Shown one piece after another: positions 41,674 through 50,097 of a DNA stretch of 64,000 nt (its first letter is position 1; each line of letters begins with the position of its first letter). Both the position numbers and the translations under genes were made by a program. The notes beneath the pieces were generated by a model. That model saw nothing but the letters and a program-made list of their open reading frames with translations, did no database searches and had not been told where the DNA came from. Origin of the DNA: Streptomyces bottropensis ATCC 25435. Its GTDB lineage: Bacteria; Actinomycetota; Actinomycetes; Streptomycetales; Streptomycetaceae. The stretch is from the NCBI RefSeq assembly GCF_000383595.1, contig NZ_KB911581.1, forward strand, positions 1,228,275-1,292,274, read 5' to 3'.

Positions 41674-41759
41674 GCGCGGGCGGTGGAGTGCGTGGTCGCG
41701 CGGGCCGTGGGGGTGGGTGGTAGCGCGGGCGGTGGGGTGCGTGGTCGCGCGGGCCGTGG
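41674..41759. repeat. Two-copy direct repeat, 49-bp period
   Basis: A 37-nt segment beginning GCGCGGGCGGTGG and ending GCGCGGGCCGTGG occurs at 41674-41710 and 41723-41759 with one mismatch. Shorter relics of the same GGTCGTGCGGxCG pattern continue to about 41830. It fills most of the 376-nt gap between divergent deoC and the PH-domain protein; no gene is seen there. Confidence 0.7.
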
Positions 41760-41972
41760 CCGGGTGGTCGTACGAACCGTGGGCGGGTGGTCGTGCGGCC
41801 GTCGGGTGAGCGGTCGGGGGCGGCGGGCGCGGTGCGGGCGGCGGTCGGCCGGTGGCGCGGTTCGTCGCTGCCGCGCGGGGGCGGGCGCGGGGCCGGGCCG
41901 CTCCAGCGCGTGCGGGGGCGGGCCGGGTGGGCTGCGAACAGTTCCTCCGGGGTGTCGGGCAGAATCGGACGT

Positions 41973-42713
41973 ATGAGCACCTCGGATCAATCGTCGCCCG
42001 AGCCGGAGCACACCTCGGCGGCTCGCAGGCGGGCGAAGGCCGGCACGGCTTCGCAGACCCCGAAGGCCGAGCAGGCTCCGGCGCCGGCGGCGGCCCCCGC
42101 GTCGAAGCCCGCCGTGCCCGCGTACAAGGACCGGGTCTACCGGTCGCCCGCCGGGCTGATGGGCGGAGCGCTGCTGCTCGGGCTGTTCGCGTGGCTCGGC
42201 GGGGACGCGGTGGTGTCGGGGGAGGGGCGTACGCCCTGGCTGGCACTCGCGTCCATGCTGGTGGCCGTCCCCCTGGTGGTGGCCTTCTCGGTGCGCCCGG
42301 CCGTGTTCGCCAACGACGACCGGCTGCGGGTGCGCAATCCGTTCCGGGTGATCGAGCTGCCGTGGGCGAGCGTCGTGTCGCTGCGCTCCGGTTACACCAA
42401 CGAGGTGATCGACCAGGGTGGTGCCAAGTACCAGCTCTGGGCGATCCCCGTCTCGCTGCGCGGCCGGAAGAAGGCCGCCCGGCATCAGGCCCGGGAGGCG
42501 CACCGGGCGGTCAAGGGCGGGAGCGCGGGACCGGCCGGACGGCCCGCGCGGGCGGAGACCGACCAGGTCATGGCCGATCTGCGGGAGCTGTGCGAGGCGC
42601 GGGCGAAGGCGCTCGGGTCGCAGGGCGAGCCGAGCGTGCGGTGGGCCTGGGAGGTCGTGGCGCCCGCGGTGGCGGGTGCCGTACTGCTGCTGGTGCTGAT
42701 CGCGACCGGGTGA
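41973..42713 (+). CDS. Membrane protein with bacterial PH-like domain
   Basis: Function unknown. Seen: 246 residues; 50-residue Ala/Pro/Lys-rich cytoplasmic start; two hydrophobic segments (about 60-80 and 89-108); then VRPAVFANDDRLRVRNPFRVIELPWASVVSLRSGY in parts, the pattern of bacterial PH-6 type domains in which a Trp-x-x-Ile/Val strand follows a turn; a final hydrophobic helix at the C-terminus. ATG at 41973. The next membrane protein downstream (43122) also ends with a similar domain (ITADRAGLWLSGWRRDRHIEW in parts), so the two may act in the same process. Confidence 0.8.
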   Translation: MSTSDQSSPEPEHTSAARRRAKAGTASQTPKAEQAPAPAAAPASKPAVPAYKDRVYRSPAGLMGGALLLGLFAWLGGDAVVSGEGRTPWLALASMLVAVPLVVAFSVRPAVFANDDRLRVRNPFRVIELPWASVVSLRSGYTNEVIDQGGAKYQLWAIPVSLRGRKKAARHQAREAHRAVKGGSAGPAGRPARAETDQVMADLRELCEARAKALGSQGEPSVRWAWEVVAPAVAGAVLLLVLIATG

Positions 42714-43121
42714 CCGGCCCGCGGGCCGGACTTCCGGCCGGGGCCGGACTTCCGGCGGCCGGTGGGAGGAGGCGGCCGGCGGGAGGAAGCGGCCGGTACC
42801 GCTGCGGCCGACCCCCCCGAACGCCATCCCCGGGTCTCGGCCCGGGGCGCGCTCGTCCCGGGAGGTGTCCGCGGAGTGTGAGGGCGCCCGGGGTCGGAGG
42901 CTTCCCGGATCGGCTTCTGGCATCTGTTCTATGGTGGCGGGAAACGCGCCGGACGCGACGTCCGGGAAGCGCGCGACGGTCCAACGCCCGGCCGATCCGG
43001 GTGGGTTGGTCCGGAACGTGCCCGTGCGTCCCGCCTTCACAGCTTGGTCCCACCCGGATCGCGTCGGATCGCGCGCGACGAACGGCGTAACCACGACGGC
43101 GGCCGGAGTGTCCACGAACCG
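42714..43121. other. Gene-free stretch with short repeats
   Basis: No gene seen. GGGCCGGACTTCCGGC occurs twice near the left end (about 42724-42756), giving small hairpins that may end the upstream transcript. The right half holds a lower-GC patch (around 42900-42940, GGCATCTGTTCTATGG) that is a plausible promoter for the large membrane protein, followed by a CCCGGCCGATCCGGG hairpin in the leader. Confidence 0.4.
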
Positions 43122-44957
43122 ATGACCACGAACCTTGAGCCCCGCCCGCAGGCCGGGCCCGCCGTGCCGCGCCCGCTGCCCCCGACCGCCGTGCCCGAGG
43201 GCTGCGTCGCCTGGAGCGGGGACAAGCTGGAGGCATGGGCCCGGACCCGGCCGCCCGTGTGGGTGCCGGCCCGGACCCGCCCCCTGCATCTGCTCGCCGT
43301 GGTCCCGGGCGGCCTCGTCATCGGCTTCTGGCTGGCGAACTTCGCGGAGATCCCCGCCGCCCTCGCCGTGCTGGTCCCCCTGCAACTGGTGTGGACCCTG
43401 GTCAGGCCCGAGGTCGTACGGTTCTCGGCGCCCCTGCTCATGCTCCTGCTGGCCTGGCGCGGGGGATCGCACGACGTGCCGACCCTGCTGGGCCTCACCG
43501 CCCTGACCTTCACCTGGGCCGCCGCCGAGATCCGGCTGAGCAAGCGCGGGCTGCAGCGGCAGTGGGCCGTGGCGGCCGCCGAGGGTGCGACCGCCACCGT
43601 GCCGGACGGGGCGGGGCCGGCGCGGCGCGGCCGGTTCCTCATGGGGGCCGGGCTCCTTCTGGCCCTGCTCGGCGCGGGACTGCTCACCCTTGTCTCCGGC
43701 CGGGACGGCGCCACCGACCGGGACGGGGTCACGCTCGTCGGCTGGTTCGTCGTCGGCTGGGGGCTCACCGCGCTGCTCTCCGGATGGCTGGGCCGCCGCC
43801 GCGCCGCCACGCTGCGACGTGCTCCCGTGCCGGTGCTGCGGGTGCTCGTGCGCGACGGCGCCGACGGGGACGCGGAGGTCTTCGCCGCCGACGACGTGGA
43901 GGCGCGGCGACCGCTGTTCACCGTCGCGGCCGAGGAGTGGTACGACGACGGCGAGGAGGAGTCCGAGGAGGACGACGCCTCCGAGGGAGCCGCGGAGCGG
44001 GACGAGCGGGACGAACTCCTCGACGCGATCGAGTTCGCCGACGATGACGACGGGCAGCCCGGCCCCCTGCGCGAGGCCGTGCTGTACGGGCCGCCCCACG
44101 AGGGCGCCGAGATCGTGATCGTCAGCGCGGCGGAGAGGCCGGACGCGCCCGAGGAGCCGGACGCGCCCGAGCAACTGGACGGGTCCGAGCAGCTGGACGG
44201 GTCCGAGGGGCAGCCGGACCTGCGGAAGCCGGAGGAGCGGGACGGCACGGACACGGCCGGGAGCGGGGCGCCGACGGAACTCGTCGTCGAGTCGTCCAGC
44301 GGCCCGGTGCGCCCCCTGTCCGCCCGCGCCGTGCGGCGCCGGGGCGCCGCGCAGCGGGCCAGGGCCAGGCGGAGCGCGGTCCACGAGGAGCTGCGGGCCA
44401 CCGCCGCCGCCCGGAGCAGGCAGCGGCTGGGCGACGAGCCGGTACCCGTACGACGCTGGCGGGCGGGTTGGGCCGACGGGGCCGCCGCTCTCCTGACGAT
44501 CGTCGTGGTCGCGGCCATCGGGCTGTACGCGGACGGCCTGGTGTGGTCCGTCCTCGCAGGTCTGGTCGGCCTCTTCGGCGTCCTGACGCTGCCCCAGCAG
44601 CTGGCCTGGCGCATCACCGCCGACCGCGCGGGCCTCTGGCTGAGCGGCTGGCGCCGGGACCGGCACATCGAGTGGGACGACCTCATGACGGTCCGGTGCG
44701 CCGGTGCGGTACTGACGGTGGACAGCCGCCAGGAGTCGTTCACGCCCTGGTCCGTGCGGTCGGAACGCTGGCGCCGACTGGAGCGGAAGCTGCGCCTGGT
44801 CCATCCCTACGAGCGGACCGCGGCCGAGATCACCGCCATGTGGCGGGAGCCCGCGCTGCGGCCCGAGGGGGAGTACCCGGGCCGGGGGATGCCGTTGTGG
44901 CCGCTGGGCGTGGTGCTGGCCGTGGCCTGGGCGGCGGTGCTGGTGCTGGCGCCGTAG
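43122..44957 (+). CDS. Large membrane protein with acidic middle and PH-like C-terminus
   Basis: Function unknown. Seen: 611 residues; membrane segments about 52-100 (two or three), 120-135 and 170-225; an acidic middle (about 265-375) with EEWYDDGEEESEEDD and imperfect hexapeptide repeats of the type PDAPEE/PDAPEQ/LDGSEQ/LDGSEG; an Arg/Ala-rich helical segment (about 400-440); two more membrane segments (about 452-485); then a PH-like strand pattern ITADRAGLWLSGWRRDRHIEW in parts; final membrane helix. ATG at 43122 without strong ribosome binding site. A 14-bp-stem terminator follows. The repeats suggest slippage-prone, flexible linker. Confidence 0.75.
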   Translation: MTTNLEPRPQAGPAVPRPLPPTAVPEGCVAWSGDKLEAWARTRPPVWVPARTRPLHLLAVVPGGLVIGFWLANFAEIPAALAVLVPLQLVWTLVRPEVVRFSAPLLMLLLAWRGGSHDVPTLLGLTALTFTWAAAEIRLSKRGLQRQWAVAAAEGATATVPDGAGPARRGRFLMGAGLLLALLGAGLLTLVSGRDGATDRDGVTLVGWFVVGWGLTALLSGWLGRRRAATLRRAPVPVLRVLVRDGADGDAEVFAADDVEARRPLFTVAAEEWYDDGEEESEEDDASEGAAERDERDELLDAIEFADDDDGQPGPLREAVLYGPPHEGAEIVIVSAAERPDAPEEPDAPEQLDGSEQLDGSEGQPDLRKPEERDGTDTAGSGAPTELVVESSSGPVRPLSARAVRRRGAAQRARARRSAVHEELRATAAARSRQRLGDEPVPVRRWRAGWADGAAALLTIVVVAAIGLYADGLVWSVLAGLVGLFGVLTLPQQLAWRITADRAGLWLSGWRRDRHIEWDDLMTVRCAGAVLTVDSRQESFTPWSVRSERWRRLERKLRLVHPYERTAAEITAMWREPALRPEGEYPGRGMPLWPLGVVLAVAWAAVLVLAP

Positions 44958-44994
44958 GGCGGTGGCGCGGCCGGATCGCCGGGTGAGAACGGCG

Positions 44995-45028
44995 CGGGGC
45001 CCCGGCTGGTGATCCAGCCGGGGCCCCG
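44995..45028. terminator. Strong hairpin between convergent genes
   Basis: GGGGCCCCGGCTGG (44996-45009) pairs perfectly with CCAGCCGGGGCCCC (45014-45027), extended by a C-G pair, around the loop TGAT. Located between the membrane protein gene and the phosphopentomutase-like gene, so it can serve both strands. Confidence 0.82.
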
Positions 45029-45042
45029 TCACACGTCGGCCA

Positions 45043-46674
45043 TCAGATGCCGGCCGCCGCCGACAGGTCCCGCTTGATCCCGGCCAGCAGGTCGGTCGCC
45101 TTCGCGCGGGCCGCCGGGAGACCGGCGTGGTCGGCCACCGGCACCACGACCTCCAGGTAGCACTTCAGCTTGGGCTCGGTGCCGCTCGGGCGGACGATCA
45201 CACGGGCGCCGTCGAGGGTGTACCGCAGGCCGTCCGTGGGCGGAAGGCTGTCGGTGCCCCGGGTGAGGTCCTCGGCCGTGGTGACGGCGAGGCCCGCGAG
45301 GGTGGTCGGGGGCCGCTCACGGAGCCGCTCCATGGCTCGGGCGATGACCGACAGATCCTCGACGCGGACCGAGAGCTGGTCGGTGGCGTGCAGGCCGTGC
45401 TCGACGGCGAGGTCGTCCAGCAGGTCGGGGAGGGTGCGGCCCTCCTCCTTCAGCCGCGAGGCGAGTTCCGTGATGAGGAGGGCCGCCGTGATGCCATCCT
45501 TGTCCCGGACGCCCTCGGGGTCGACGCAGTAGCCGAGGGCCTCCTCGTAGCCGTAGCGCAGGCCCTCGACGCGGGCGATCCACTTGAAGCCGGTGAGGGT
45601 CTCCTCGTGGGGCAGGCCCGCCTTCTCGGCGATACGGCCGAGGAGCGAGGAGGAGACGATCGACTCGGCGAAGGTGCCCTGGACGCCGCGCGCGACCAGG
45701 TGGGCGGCGAGGAGCGCGCCCACCTCGTCGCCCCGCAGCATCCGCCAGTCGGCGCCGTCCCGGACCGCCGCGGCGCAGCGGTCGGCGTCCGGGTCGTTCG
45801 CGACGATCAGGTCGGGGTCCGTCTCGCGGGCCTTCGCGAAGGCGAGGTCCATCGCCCCGGGCTCCTCCGGGTTGGGGAAGGCGACCGTCGGGAACTCCGG
45901 GTCCGGATCCGCCTGCTCGGCGACCAGGACGGGCTCCGGGAAGCCCGCGCGGGCGAACGCCGCCAGCAGGGTTTCCTTTCCGACACCGTGCATGGCCGTG
46001 TAGACCGTGCGGGCGGTGCGGGGGGAACCGGGCGAGAGGACCGCGTCCGTACGGGCCAGGTACGCGTCCAGGACGCTGTCGTCGAGGGTCTGCCAGCCGG
46101 TGTCGGGGCGGGGGACGTCGTCCAGGGACCGTACGGCGTCGATCTCGGCCGCGATCCCGGCATCGGCCGGGGGCACGATCTGGGAGCCGTCGCCCAGGTA
46201 GACCTTGTAGCCGTTGTCGCGGGGCGGGTTGTGGCTGGCCGTGACCTCCACGCCGGCGACAGCGCCCAGGTGCCTTATGGCGAAGGCCAGGACGGGCGTG
46301 GGCAGCGGGCGGGGTAGGACGGCCGCGCGCAGGCCCGCGCCGGTCATCACGGCGGCCGTGTCGCGGGCGAAGTCGGCGGACTTGTGCCGGGCGTCGTAGC
46401 CGATGACGACGAGGCCGCCGCCCGCGCCCTGCTTGGTCAGGTACGCGGCGAGGCCCGCGGCGGCGCGGATGACGACCGAGCGGTTCATGCGCATGGGGCC
46501 GGCGCCGAGTTCGCCGCGCAGGCCCGCGGTGCCGAACTGGAGGGTGCCGGAGAAACGGGCGGTCAGCTCCGCCGTGTCCGCCGCGTCGATCAGCCCGCCG
46601 AGTTCGTCCCGGGTGTCCGGATCGGGGTCCTCGGCCAGCCACGCCTTGGCGCGGGCGATCAGGTCGTCGTGCAC
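45043..46674 (-). CDS. Phosphohexomutase/phosphopentomutase (PGM2-like)
   Basis: Moves phosphate between C1 and C5/C6 of a sugar. Seen: 543 residues from GTG 46674; FGTAGLRGELGAGPMRMN start; phosphoserine loop TASHNPP (about 142-148); metal loop DPDADRC; GYCVDPEGVRDKDGI sugar loop; C-terminal VIVRPSGTEPKLKCYLE phosphate-binding loop. Known: the long alpha-D-phosphohexomutase subfamily related to PGM2 often acts on ribose- and deoxyribose-1-phosphate. Inferred: because pnp is the next gene upstream (253-nt gap) and deoC is nearby, conversion of (deoxy)ribose-1- to 5-phosphate is the likely job; generic annotation is phosphomannomutase. Confidence 0.9.
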   Translation of the reverse strand: MHDDLIARAKAWLAEDPDPDTRDELGGLIDAADTAELTARFSGTLQFGTAGLRGELGAGPMRMNRSVVIRAAAGLAAYLTKQGAGGGLVVIGYDARHKSADFARDTAAVMTGAGLRAAVLPRPLPTPVLAFAIRHLGAVAGVEVTASHNPPRDNGYKVYLGDGSQIVPPADAGIAAEIDAVRSLDDVPRPDTGWQTLDDSVLDAYLARTDAVLSPGSPRTARTVYTAMHGVGKETLLAAFARAGFPEPVLVAEQADPDPEFPTVAFPNPEEPGAMDLAFAKARETDPDLIVANDPDADRCAAAVRDGADWRMLRGDEVGALLAAHLVARGVQGTFAESIVSSSLLGRIAEKAGLPHEETLTGFKWIARVEGLRYGYEEALGYCVDPEGVRDKDGITAALLITELASRLKEEGRTLPDLLDDLAVEHGLHATDQLSVRVEDLSVIARAMERLRERPPTTLAGLAVTTAEDLTRGTDSLPPTDGLRYTLDGARVIVRPSGTEPKLKCYLEVVVPVADHAGLPAARAKATDLLAGIKRDLSAAAGI

Positions 46675-46760
46675 GGGGGTCAACCTCTCGTGTCGTTCTT
46701 TGTCCGTGGGTGCGTTCGATTGTCCCGGAGGGGGTGCGTTGTCGGGTGCGGGTGGGTGGG

Positions 46761-46880
46761 GGCTGGTCGCGCGGTTCCCCGCGCCGCGCCCCTGAAAAGC
46801 AGGGGCTGGGCCCCCTGTGCCTTCGGCCCCGAAAGGGCCATGGGCCCTCAAGGGACGCGGGGAACCGCGCGAGAAGCCCC
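46761..46880. repeat. Inverted pair of dispersed palindromic elements, copies 3a/3b
   Basis: Two copies of the element face each other: GGCTGGTCGCGCGGTTCCCC at 46761-46780 and the inverse GACGCGGGGAACCGCGCGAG at 46854-46873. Between them are two small hairpins, GCCCCTGAAAAGCAGGGGC and GGCCCCGAAAGGGCC. The whole can fold as a cruciform or long RNA hairpin between pnp and the mutase gene, and may attenuate read-through. Confidence 0.72.
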
Positions 46881-46927
46881 ACCCACCCGCACCCGCCGAT
46901 GAACCCGCGGCCCCGAGCCGTATCGCG

Positions 46928-47752
46928 CTACAGCCGACCGAGCACCCGCGTCAGCAGCTCACCCATCCGCGTCGCCGAGTCGCGGCCCGCCTGGAGGACC
47001 TCTTCGTGGTTCAGGGGCTCGCCCGTCATGCCGGCCGCCAGGTTGGTCACCAGCGAGATGCCCAGGATCTCGGCACCGGCCTCGCGCGCGGCGATGGCCT
47101 CCAGGACCGTGGACATGCCGACCAGGTCCGCGCCGATCACACGGGCCATCCGGATCTCCGCCGGGGTCTCGTAGTGGGGGCCCGTGAACTGCGCGTAGAC
47201 GCCCTCCTCCAGCGAGGGGTCGATCTCCTTGCACAGGGCGCGCAGACGCGGGGAGTACAGGTCCGTGAGGTCGACGAAGTTCGCGCCGACGATCGGCGAC
47301 GTCGCCGTCAGGTTGAGGTGGTCGCTGATCAGGACCGGCTGGCCGGGACGCATGCCCTCACGGAGACCGCCGCAGCCGTTGGTGAGGACGATCGTCTTCA
47401 CCCCGGCTGCGACGGCGGTACGGACGCCGTGCGCCACCGCGGCGACACCGCGGCCCTCGTAGTAGTGGGTGCGGCCCAGGAAGACGAGCGCCCGCTTGCC
47501 GCCGATCCGGTACGAGCGGACCTTGCCGCCGTGGCCCTCGACCGCCGGCGGCGGGAAGCCGGGCAGCTCGGTGACCTGGAACTCGGCCTCGGGGGCGCCG
47601 AGCGCGTCCACGGCCGGGGCCCAGCCGGAGCCCATCACAAGCGCGACGTCGTGGGTCTCGGCGCCCGTCAGCTCGCGCAGGCGCGCGGCGGCGGCGTCGG
47701 CGGCGGCGTACGGGTCGCCCTGGATGTCGTCCGGAAGAAGAGATGCGTTCAC
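46928..47752 (-). CDS. pnp: Purine nucleoside phosphorylase
   Basis: Phosphorolyses inosine, guanosine and deoxy forms to base plus (deoxy)ribose-1-phosphate. Seen: 274 residues, trimeric type II class; VMGSGWAP phosphate loop; [19 protein letters not shown] (His-Tyr catalytic region); [39 protein letters not shown] with the substrate Glu region; VTNLAAG. GTG start at 47752; the perfect CTACGCGCGTAG site lies 24 nt upstream. Works after adenosine deaminase in purine salvage. The symbol pnp is used here for the purine enzyme (also called deoD/punA), not polynucleotide phosphorylase. Confidence 0.94.
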   Translation of the reverse strand: MNASLLPDDIQGDPYAAADAAAARLRELTGAETHDVALVMGSGWAPAVDALGAPEAEFQVTELPGFPPPAVEGHGGKVRSYRIGGKRALVFLGRTHYYEGRGVAAVAHGVRTAVAAGVKTIVLTNGCGGLREGMRPGQPVLISDHLNLTATSPIVGANFVDLTDLYSPRLRALCKEIDPSLEEGVYAQFTGPHYETPAEIRMARVIGADLVGMSTVLEAIAAREAGAEILGISLVTNLAAGMTGEPLNHEEVLQAGRDSATRMGELLTRVLGRL

Positions 47753-47776
47753 GCGACGAGGGTATCCGGTTTGGGC

Positions 47777-47788
47777 CTACGCGCGTAG
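47777..47788. promoter_or_regulatory. CTACGCGCGTAG operator before purine nucleoside phosphorylase
   Basis: Perfect palindrome CTACGCGCGTAG, 24 nt upstream of the minus-strand start, fourth exact copy in the window. The rest of the 128-nt gap to the next gene shows no other clear element. Confidence 0.82.
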
Positions 47789-47880
47789 ATGACGAGGCGC
47801 TCCGGATCGGGATCGTTGCCTTGTCGTTTCCAACGGCGGGACCGGGCGCGGGACCGGCTCCGCGGCCCCCGGCCACTCGC

Positions 47881-48318
47881 TCAGCAGGGGCGTTTGCGCA
47901 GTTCCATCACGTAGTCGTGGGGTGCGCCCGCCGACTCCGCCGCGTCCGCCACCTCGCCCAGGTAGCGGGCCGAGGGCAGCCCGCCCTCGTAGCCGTTGAG
48001 GACGTAGACCCAGGCCGGCTCCTCGCCGTCCAGGGTGTGGACGCGGACGCGCATCCGGCGGTATATGTCCAGGCCGACGCCGACCCAGCGGTCCATCGCG
48101 TCCTCGTCCATGGGGGCGATGTCGTACAGCGCCACGAAGACCTGGGAGCGCGGTGCCTCCACGACCGTGGCCAGCGCGCCCTCCCAGCCCATGTGCTCGC
48201 CGCCGAAGGTCAGCCGCCAGTCGTTCAGCCAGCCGGTTGCGCGCTGCGGGGAGTGGGGGGCGCGGCGGGACATCAGACGCGAGTCCAGGTTGCCGGCGTA
48301 GGCGGCGTAGAGCGACAT
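47881..48318 (-). CDS. Gamma-glutamylcyclotransferase-like protein
   Basis: Belongs to the GGCT/AIG2-like fold, members of which cleave gamma-glutamyl amides or amines. Seen: 145 residues from ATG 48318; YAAYAGNLDSRLM (about 4-16) is the fold's YGsNL signature with Ala-Gly in place of Gly-Ser; WLNDWRLTFGGEH; VVEAPRSQVFVALYDI with no obvious catalytic Glu identified; C-terminal YVMELRKRPC. Upstream on the plus strand a divergent reductase gene starts after 178 nt that contain a dispersed repeat. Substrate unknown. Confidence 0.8.
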   Translation of the reverse strand: MSLYAAYAGNLDSRLMSRRAPHSPQRATGWLNDWRLTFGGEHMGWEGALATVVEAPRSQVFVALYDIAPMDEDAMDRWVGVGLDIYRRMRVRVHTLDGEEPAWVYVLNGYEGGLPSARYLGEVADAAESAGAPHDYVMELRKRPC

Positions 48319-48407
48319 GGGGAGAGGGTACGGGAGCGCTCCGCTCGGGGGGCCGGGCGCCTGATGGGGCGGGGGGTGCCTGTGGTTCGGCGGGTGCGGG
48401 TCGGTTG

Positions 48408-48450
48408 TGGCTGGTCGCGCGGTTCCCCGCGCCCCGTGCGGGGCGCCCCG
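48408..48450. repeat. Dispersed palindromic intergenic element, copy 4
   Basis: Contains the core GTCGCGCGGTTCCCCGCGCC followed by the hairpin CCCCGTGCGGGG and GCGCCCCGC. It lies in the divergent region upstream of the flavoprotein reductase. Confidence 0.7.
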
Positions 48451-48496
48451 CACCCCGGGGGCGTGCGACCCGCGTCCGTACGGGACAATGGGGTAC

Positions 48497-49933
48497 GTGA
48501 CTCGGATCGTGATCATCGGTGGCGGACCCGGCGGCTATGAGGCGGCGCTGGTGGCCGCGCAGCTCGGCGCGGAGGTGACCGTCGTGGACTGCGACGGTCT
48601 GGGCGGGGCGTCGGTGCTGACCGACTGCGTGCCGTCGAAGACCCTCATCGCGACGGCCGAGGTGATGACCACCTTCGACTCCTCCTACGAGGAGCTGGGG
48701 ATCATCGTCGCCGACGACACTCCCCACATCGACACGCCCGCGCGTGTCGTCGGGGTCGACCTCGGCAAGGTCAACCGGCGTGTGAAGCGGCTCGCGCTGG
48801 CGCAGTCGCACGACATCACGGCGTCCGTGACGCGCGCCGGCGCGCGGGTGATGCGCGGGCGCGGCCGGCTGCAGGGGCAGCAGGATCTCGACGGGTCGCG
48901 CAAGGTCGTGGTGCGCGCCGCCGACGGGTCCGAGGAGACGCTCACCGCCGACGCGGTGCTCATCGCCACCGGCGCCCATCCGCGCGAGGTGCCCGACGCG
49001 CAGCCCGACGGCGAGCGCATCCTCAACTGGACGCAGGTCTACGACCTCGACGAACTTCCCGAGGAACTGATCGTCGTCGGGTCCGGTGTCACCGGTGCCG
49101 AGTTCGCCGGCGCGTACCAGGCGCTGGGGTCCCGCGTCACGCTCGTCTCCAGCCGCGACCGCGTCCTGCCGGGCGAGGACCCGGACGCCGCCGCCGTCCT
49201 GGAGGACGTGTTCCGGCGGCGCGGGATGAACGTCATGGCGCGCTCCCGGGCCCAGTCCGCCAAACGGGTGGGCGACCGGGTCGAGGTGACGCTCGCGGAC
49301 GGGCGGGTCATCAGCGGCTCGCACTGTCTGATGGCCGTCGGCGCCATCCCCAACAGCGCGGGCATGGGCCTGGAGGAGGCCGGGGTCAAGGTCAAGGACT
49401 CCGGGCACATCTGGACCGACAAGGTCTCCCGGACGAGTGCGCCCGGCGTGTACGCCGCCGGTGACGTGACCGGTGTCTTCGCGCTCGCCTCCGTGGCCGC
49501 CATGCAGGGCCGTATCGCCATGTACCACTTCCTCGGCGACGCGGTGGCCCCGCTGAACCTGAAGACCGTCTCGTCCAACGTCTTCACCGACCCCGAGATC
49601 GCCACCGTCGGCTACACCCAGGCCGACCTGGACACCGGGGTCATCGAGGCCGTCGGGGTGAAGCTGCCGCTGCTGCGCAACCCGCGCGCCAAGATGCAGG
49701 GCATCCGGGACGGCTTCGTCAAGATCTTCTGCCGTCCGGGCACCGGCATCGTCGTGGGCGGTGTCGTGGTCGCCCCGCGTGCCTCGGAGCTGATCCACCC
49801 CATCTCGATCGCGGTCGACAACAACCTGACCGTCGAACAGATCGCGAACGCCTTCACCGTGTACCCGTCCCTGTCGGGTTCGATCGCCGAGGTGGCGCGC
49901 CAGCTCCACACGCGAAAGGCCGGCGGCGTCTGA
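48497..49933 (+). CDS. lpdA: NAD(P)H-quinone reductase-like flavoprotein (LpdA type)
   Basis: FAD-dependent pyridine nucleotide disulfide oxidoreductase fold, like M. tuberculosis LpdA, which reduces quinones rather than lipoamide. Seen: 478 residues from GTG 48497; FAD motif IIGGGPGGYE (5-14); the redox loop reads GGASVLTDCVPSK, so the first Cys of the usual CxxxxC pair is Ser and no disulfide can form; ATGAHPR; NAD motif VVGSGVTGAEFAGAYQALG; YAAGDVTG second FAD motif; C-terminal dimerisation domain. GACAAT (48484-48489) is a -10 7 nt before the GTG, suggesting a leaderless mRNA; ATG at 48488 is an alternative. Ends 17 nt before a terminator hairpin. Confidence 0.88.
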   Translation: MTRIVIIGGGPGGYEAALVAAQLGAEVTVVDCDGLGGASVLTDCVPSKTLIATAEVMTTFDSSYEELGIIVADDTPHIDTPARVVGVDLGKVNRRVKRLALAQSHDITASVTRAGARVMRGRGRLQGQQDLDGSRKVVVRAADGSEETLTADAVLIATGAHPREVPDAQPDGERILNWTQVYDLDELPEELIVVGSGVTGAEFAGAYQALGSRVTLVSSRDRVLPGEDPDAAAVLEDVFRRRGMNVMARSRAQSAKRVGDRVEVTLADGRVISGSHCLMAVGAIPNSAGMGLEEAGVKVKDSGHIWTDKVSRTSAPGVYAAGDVTGVFALASVAAMQGRIAMYHFLGDAVAPLNLKTVSSNVFTDPEIATVGYTQADLDTGVIEAVGVKLPLLRNPRAKMQGIRDGFVKIFCRPGTGIVVGGVVVAPRASELIHPISIAVDNNLTVEQIANAFTVYPSLSGSIAEVARQLHTRKAGGV

Positions 49934-49950
49934 CAGGTGCTCCGGCGGTC

Positions 49951-49984
49951 GCCGGACGGGCCGCACCGGAGCGGCCTGTCCGGC
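49951..49984 (+). terminator. Hairpin terminator after lpdA
   Basis: GCCGGACGGGCCGC (49951-49964) and GCGGCCTGTCCGGC (49971-49984) pair over 14 positions with one G-U, 6-nt loop, 17 nt after the stop. Confidence 0.75.
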
Positions 49985-50060
49985 ACATTCCGTCCCGGAT
50001 GGCCCCTATATCACTCCTCGCCCCACCCTGCGAACAACTTCTGCTATTCGGCGCAAACTG

Positions 50061-50090
50061 CTGAAAGCAGATGGTCGTTGGCGTTACTGT
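50061..50090 (+). promoter_or_regulatory. Promoter of DeoR-type gene, probably leaderless
   Basis: CTGAAA (50061-50066), 18-nt spacer, TACTGT (50085-50090), then GTG at 50098. A start point 7 nt after the -10 would coincide with the start codon; there is no ribosome binding site, so leaderless translation is likely. Confidence 0.5.
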
Positions 50091-50097
50091 CAGTTTC

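Noticed and set aside
41616..45032. Very long open frame on the minus strand through the membrane-protein genes
   Set aside because: It is antisense to genes with clear membrane segments and PH-like pattern; its product is Arg/Gly/Pro-rich with no domain, the usual shadow in high-GC DNA.
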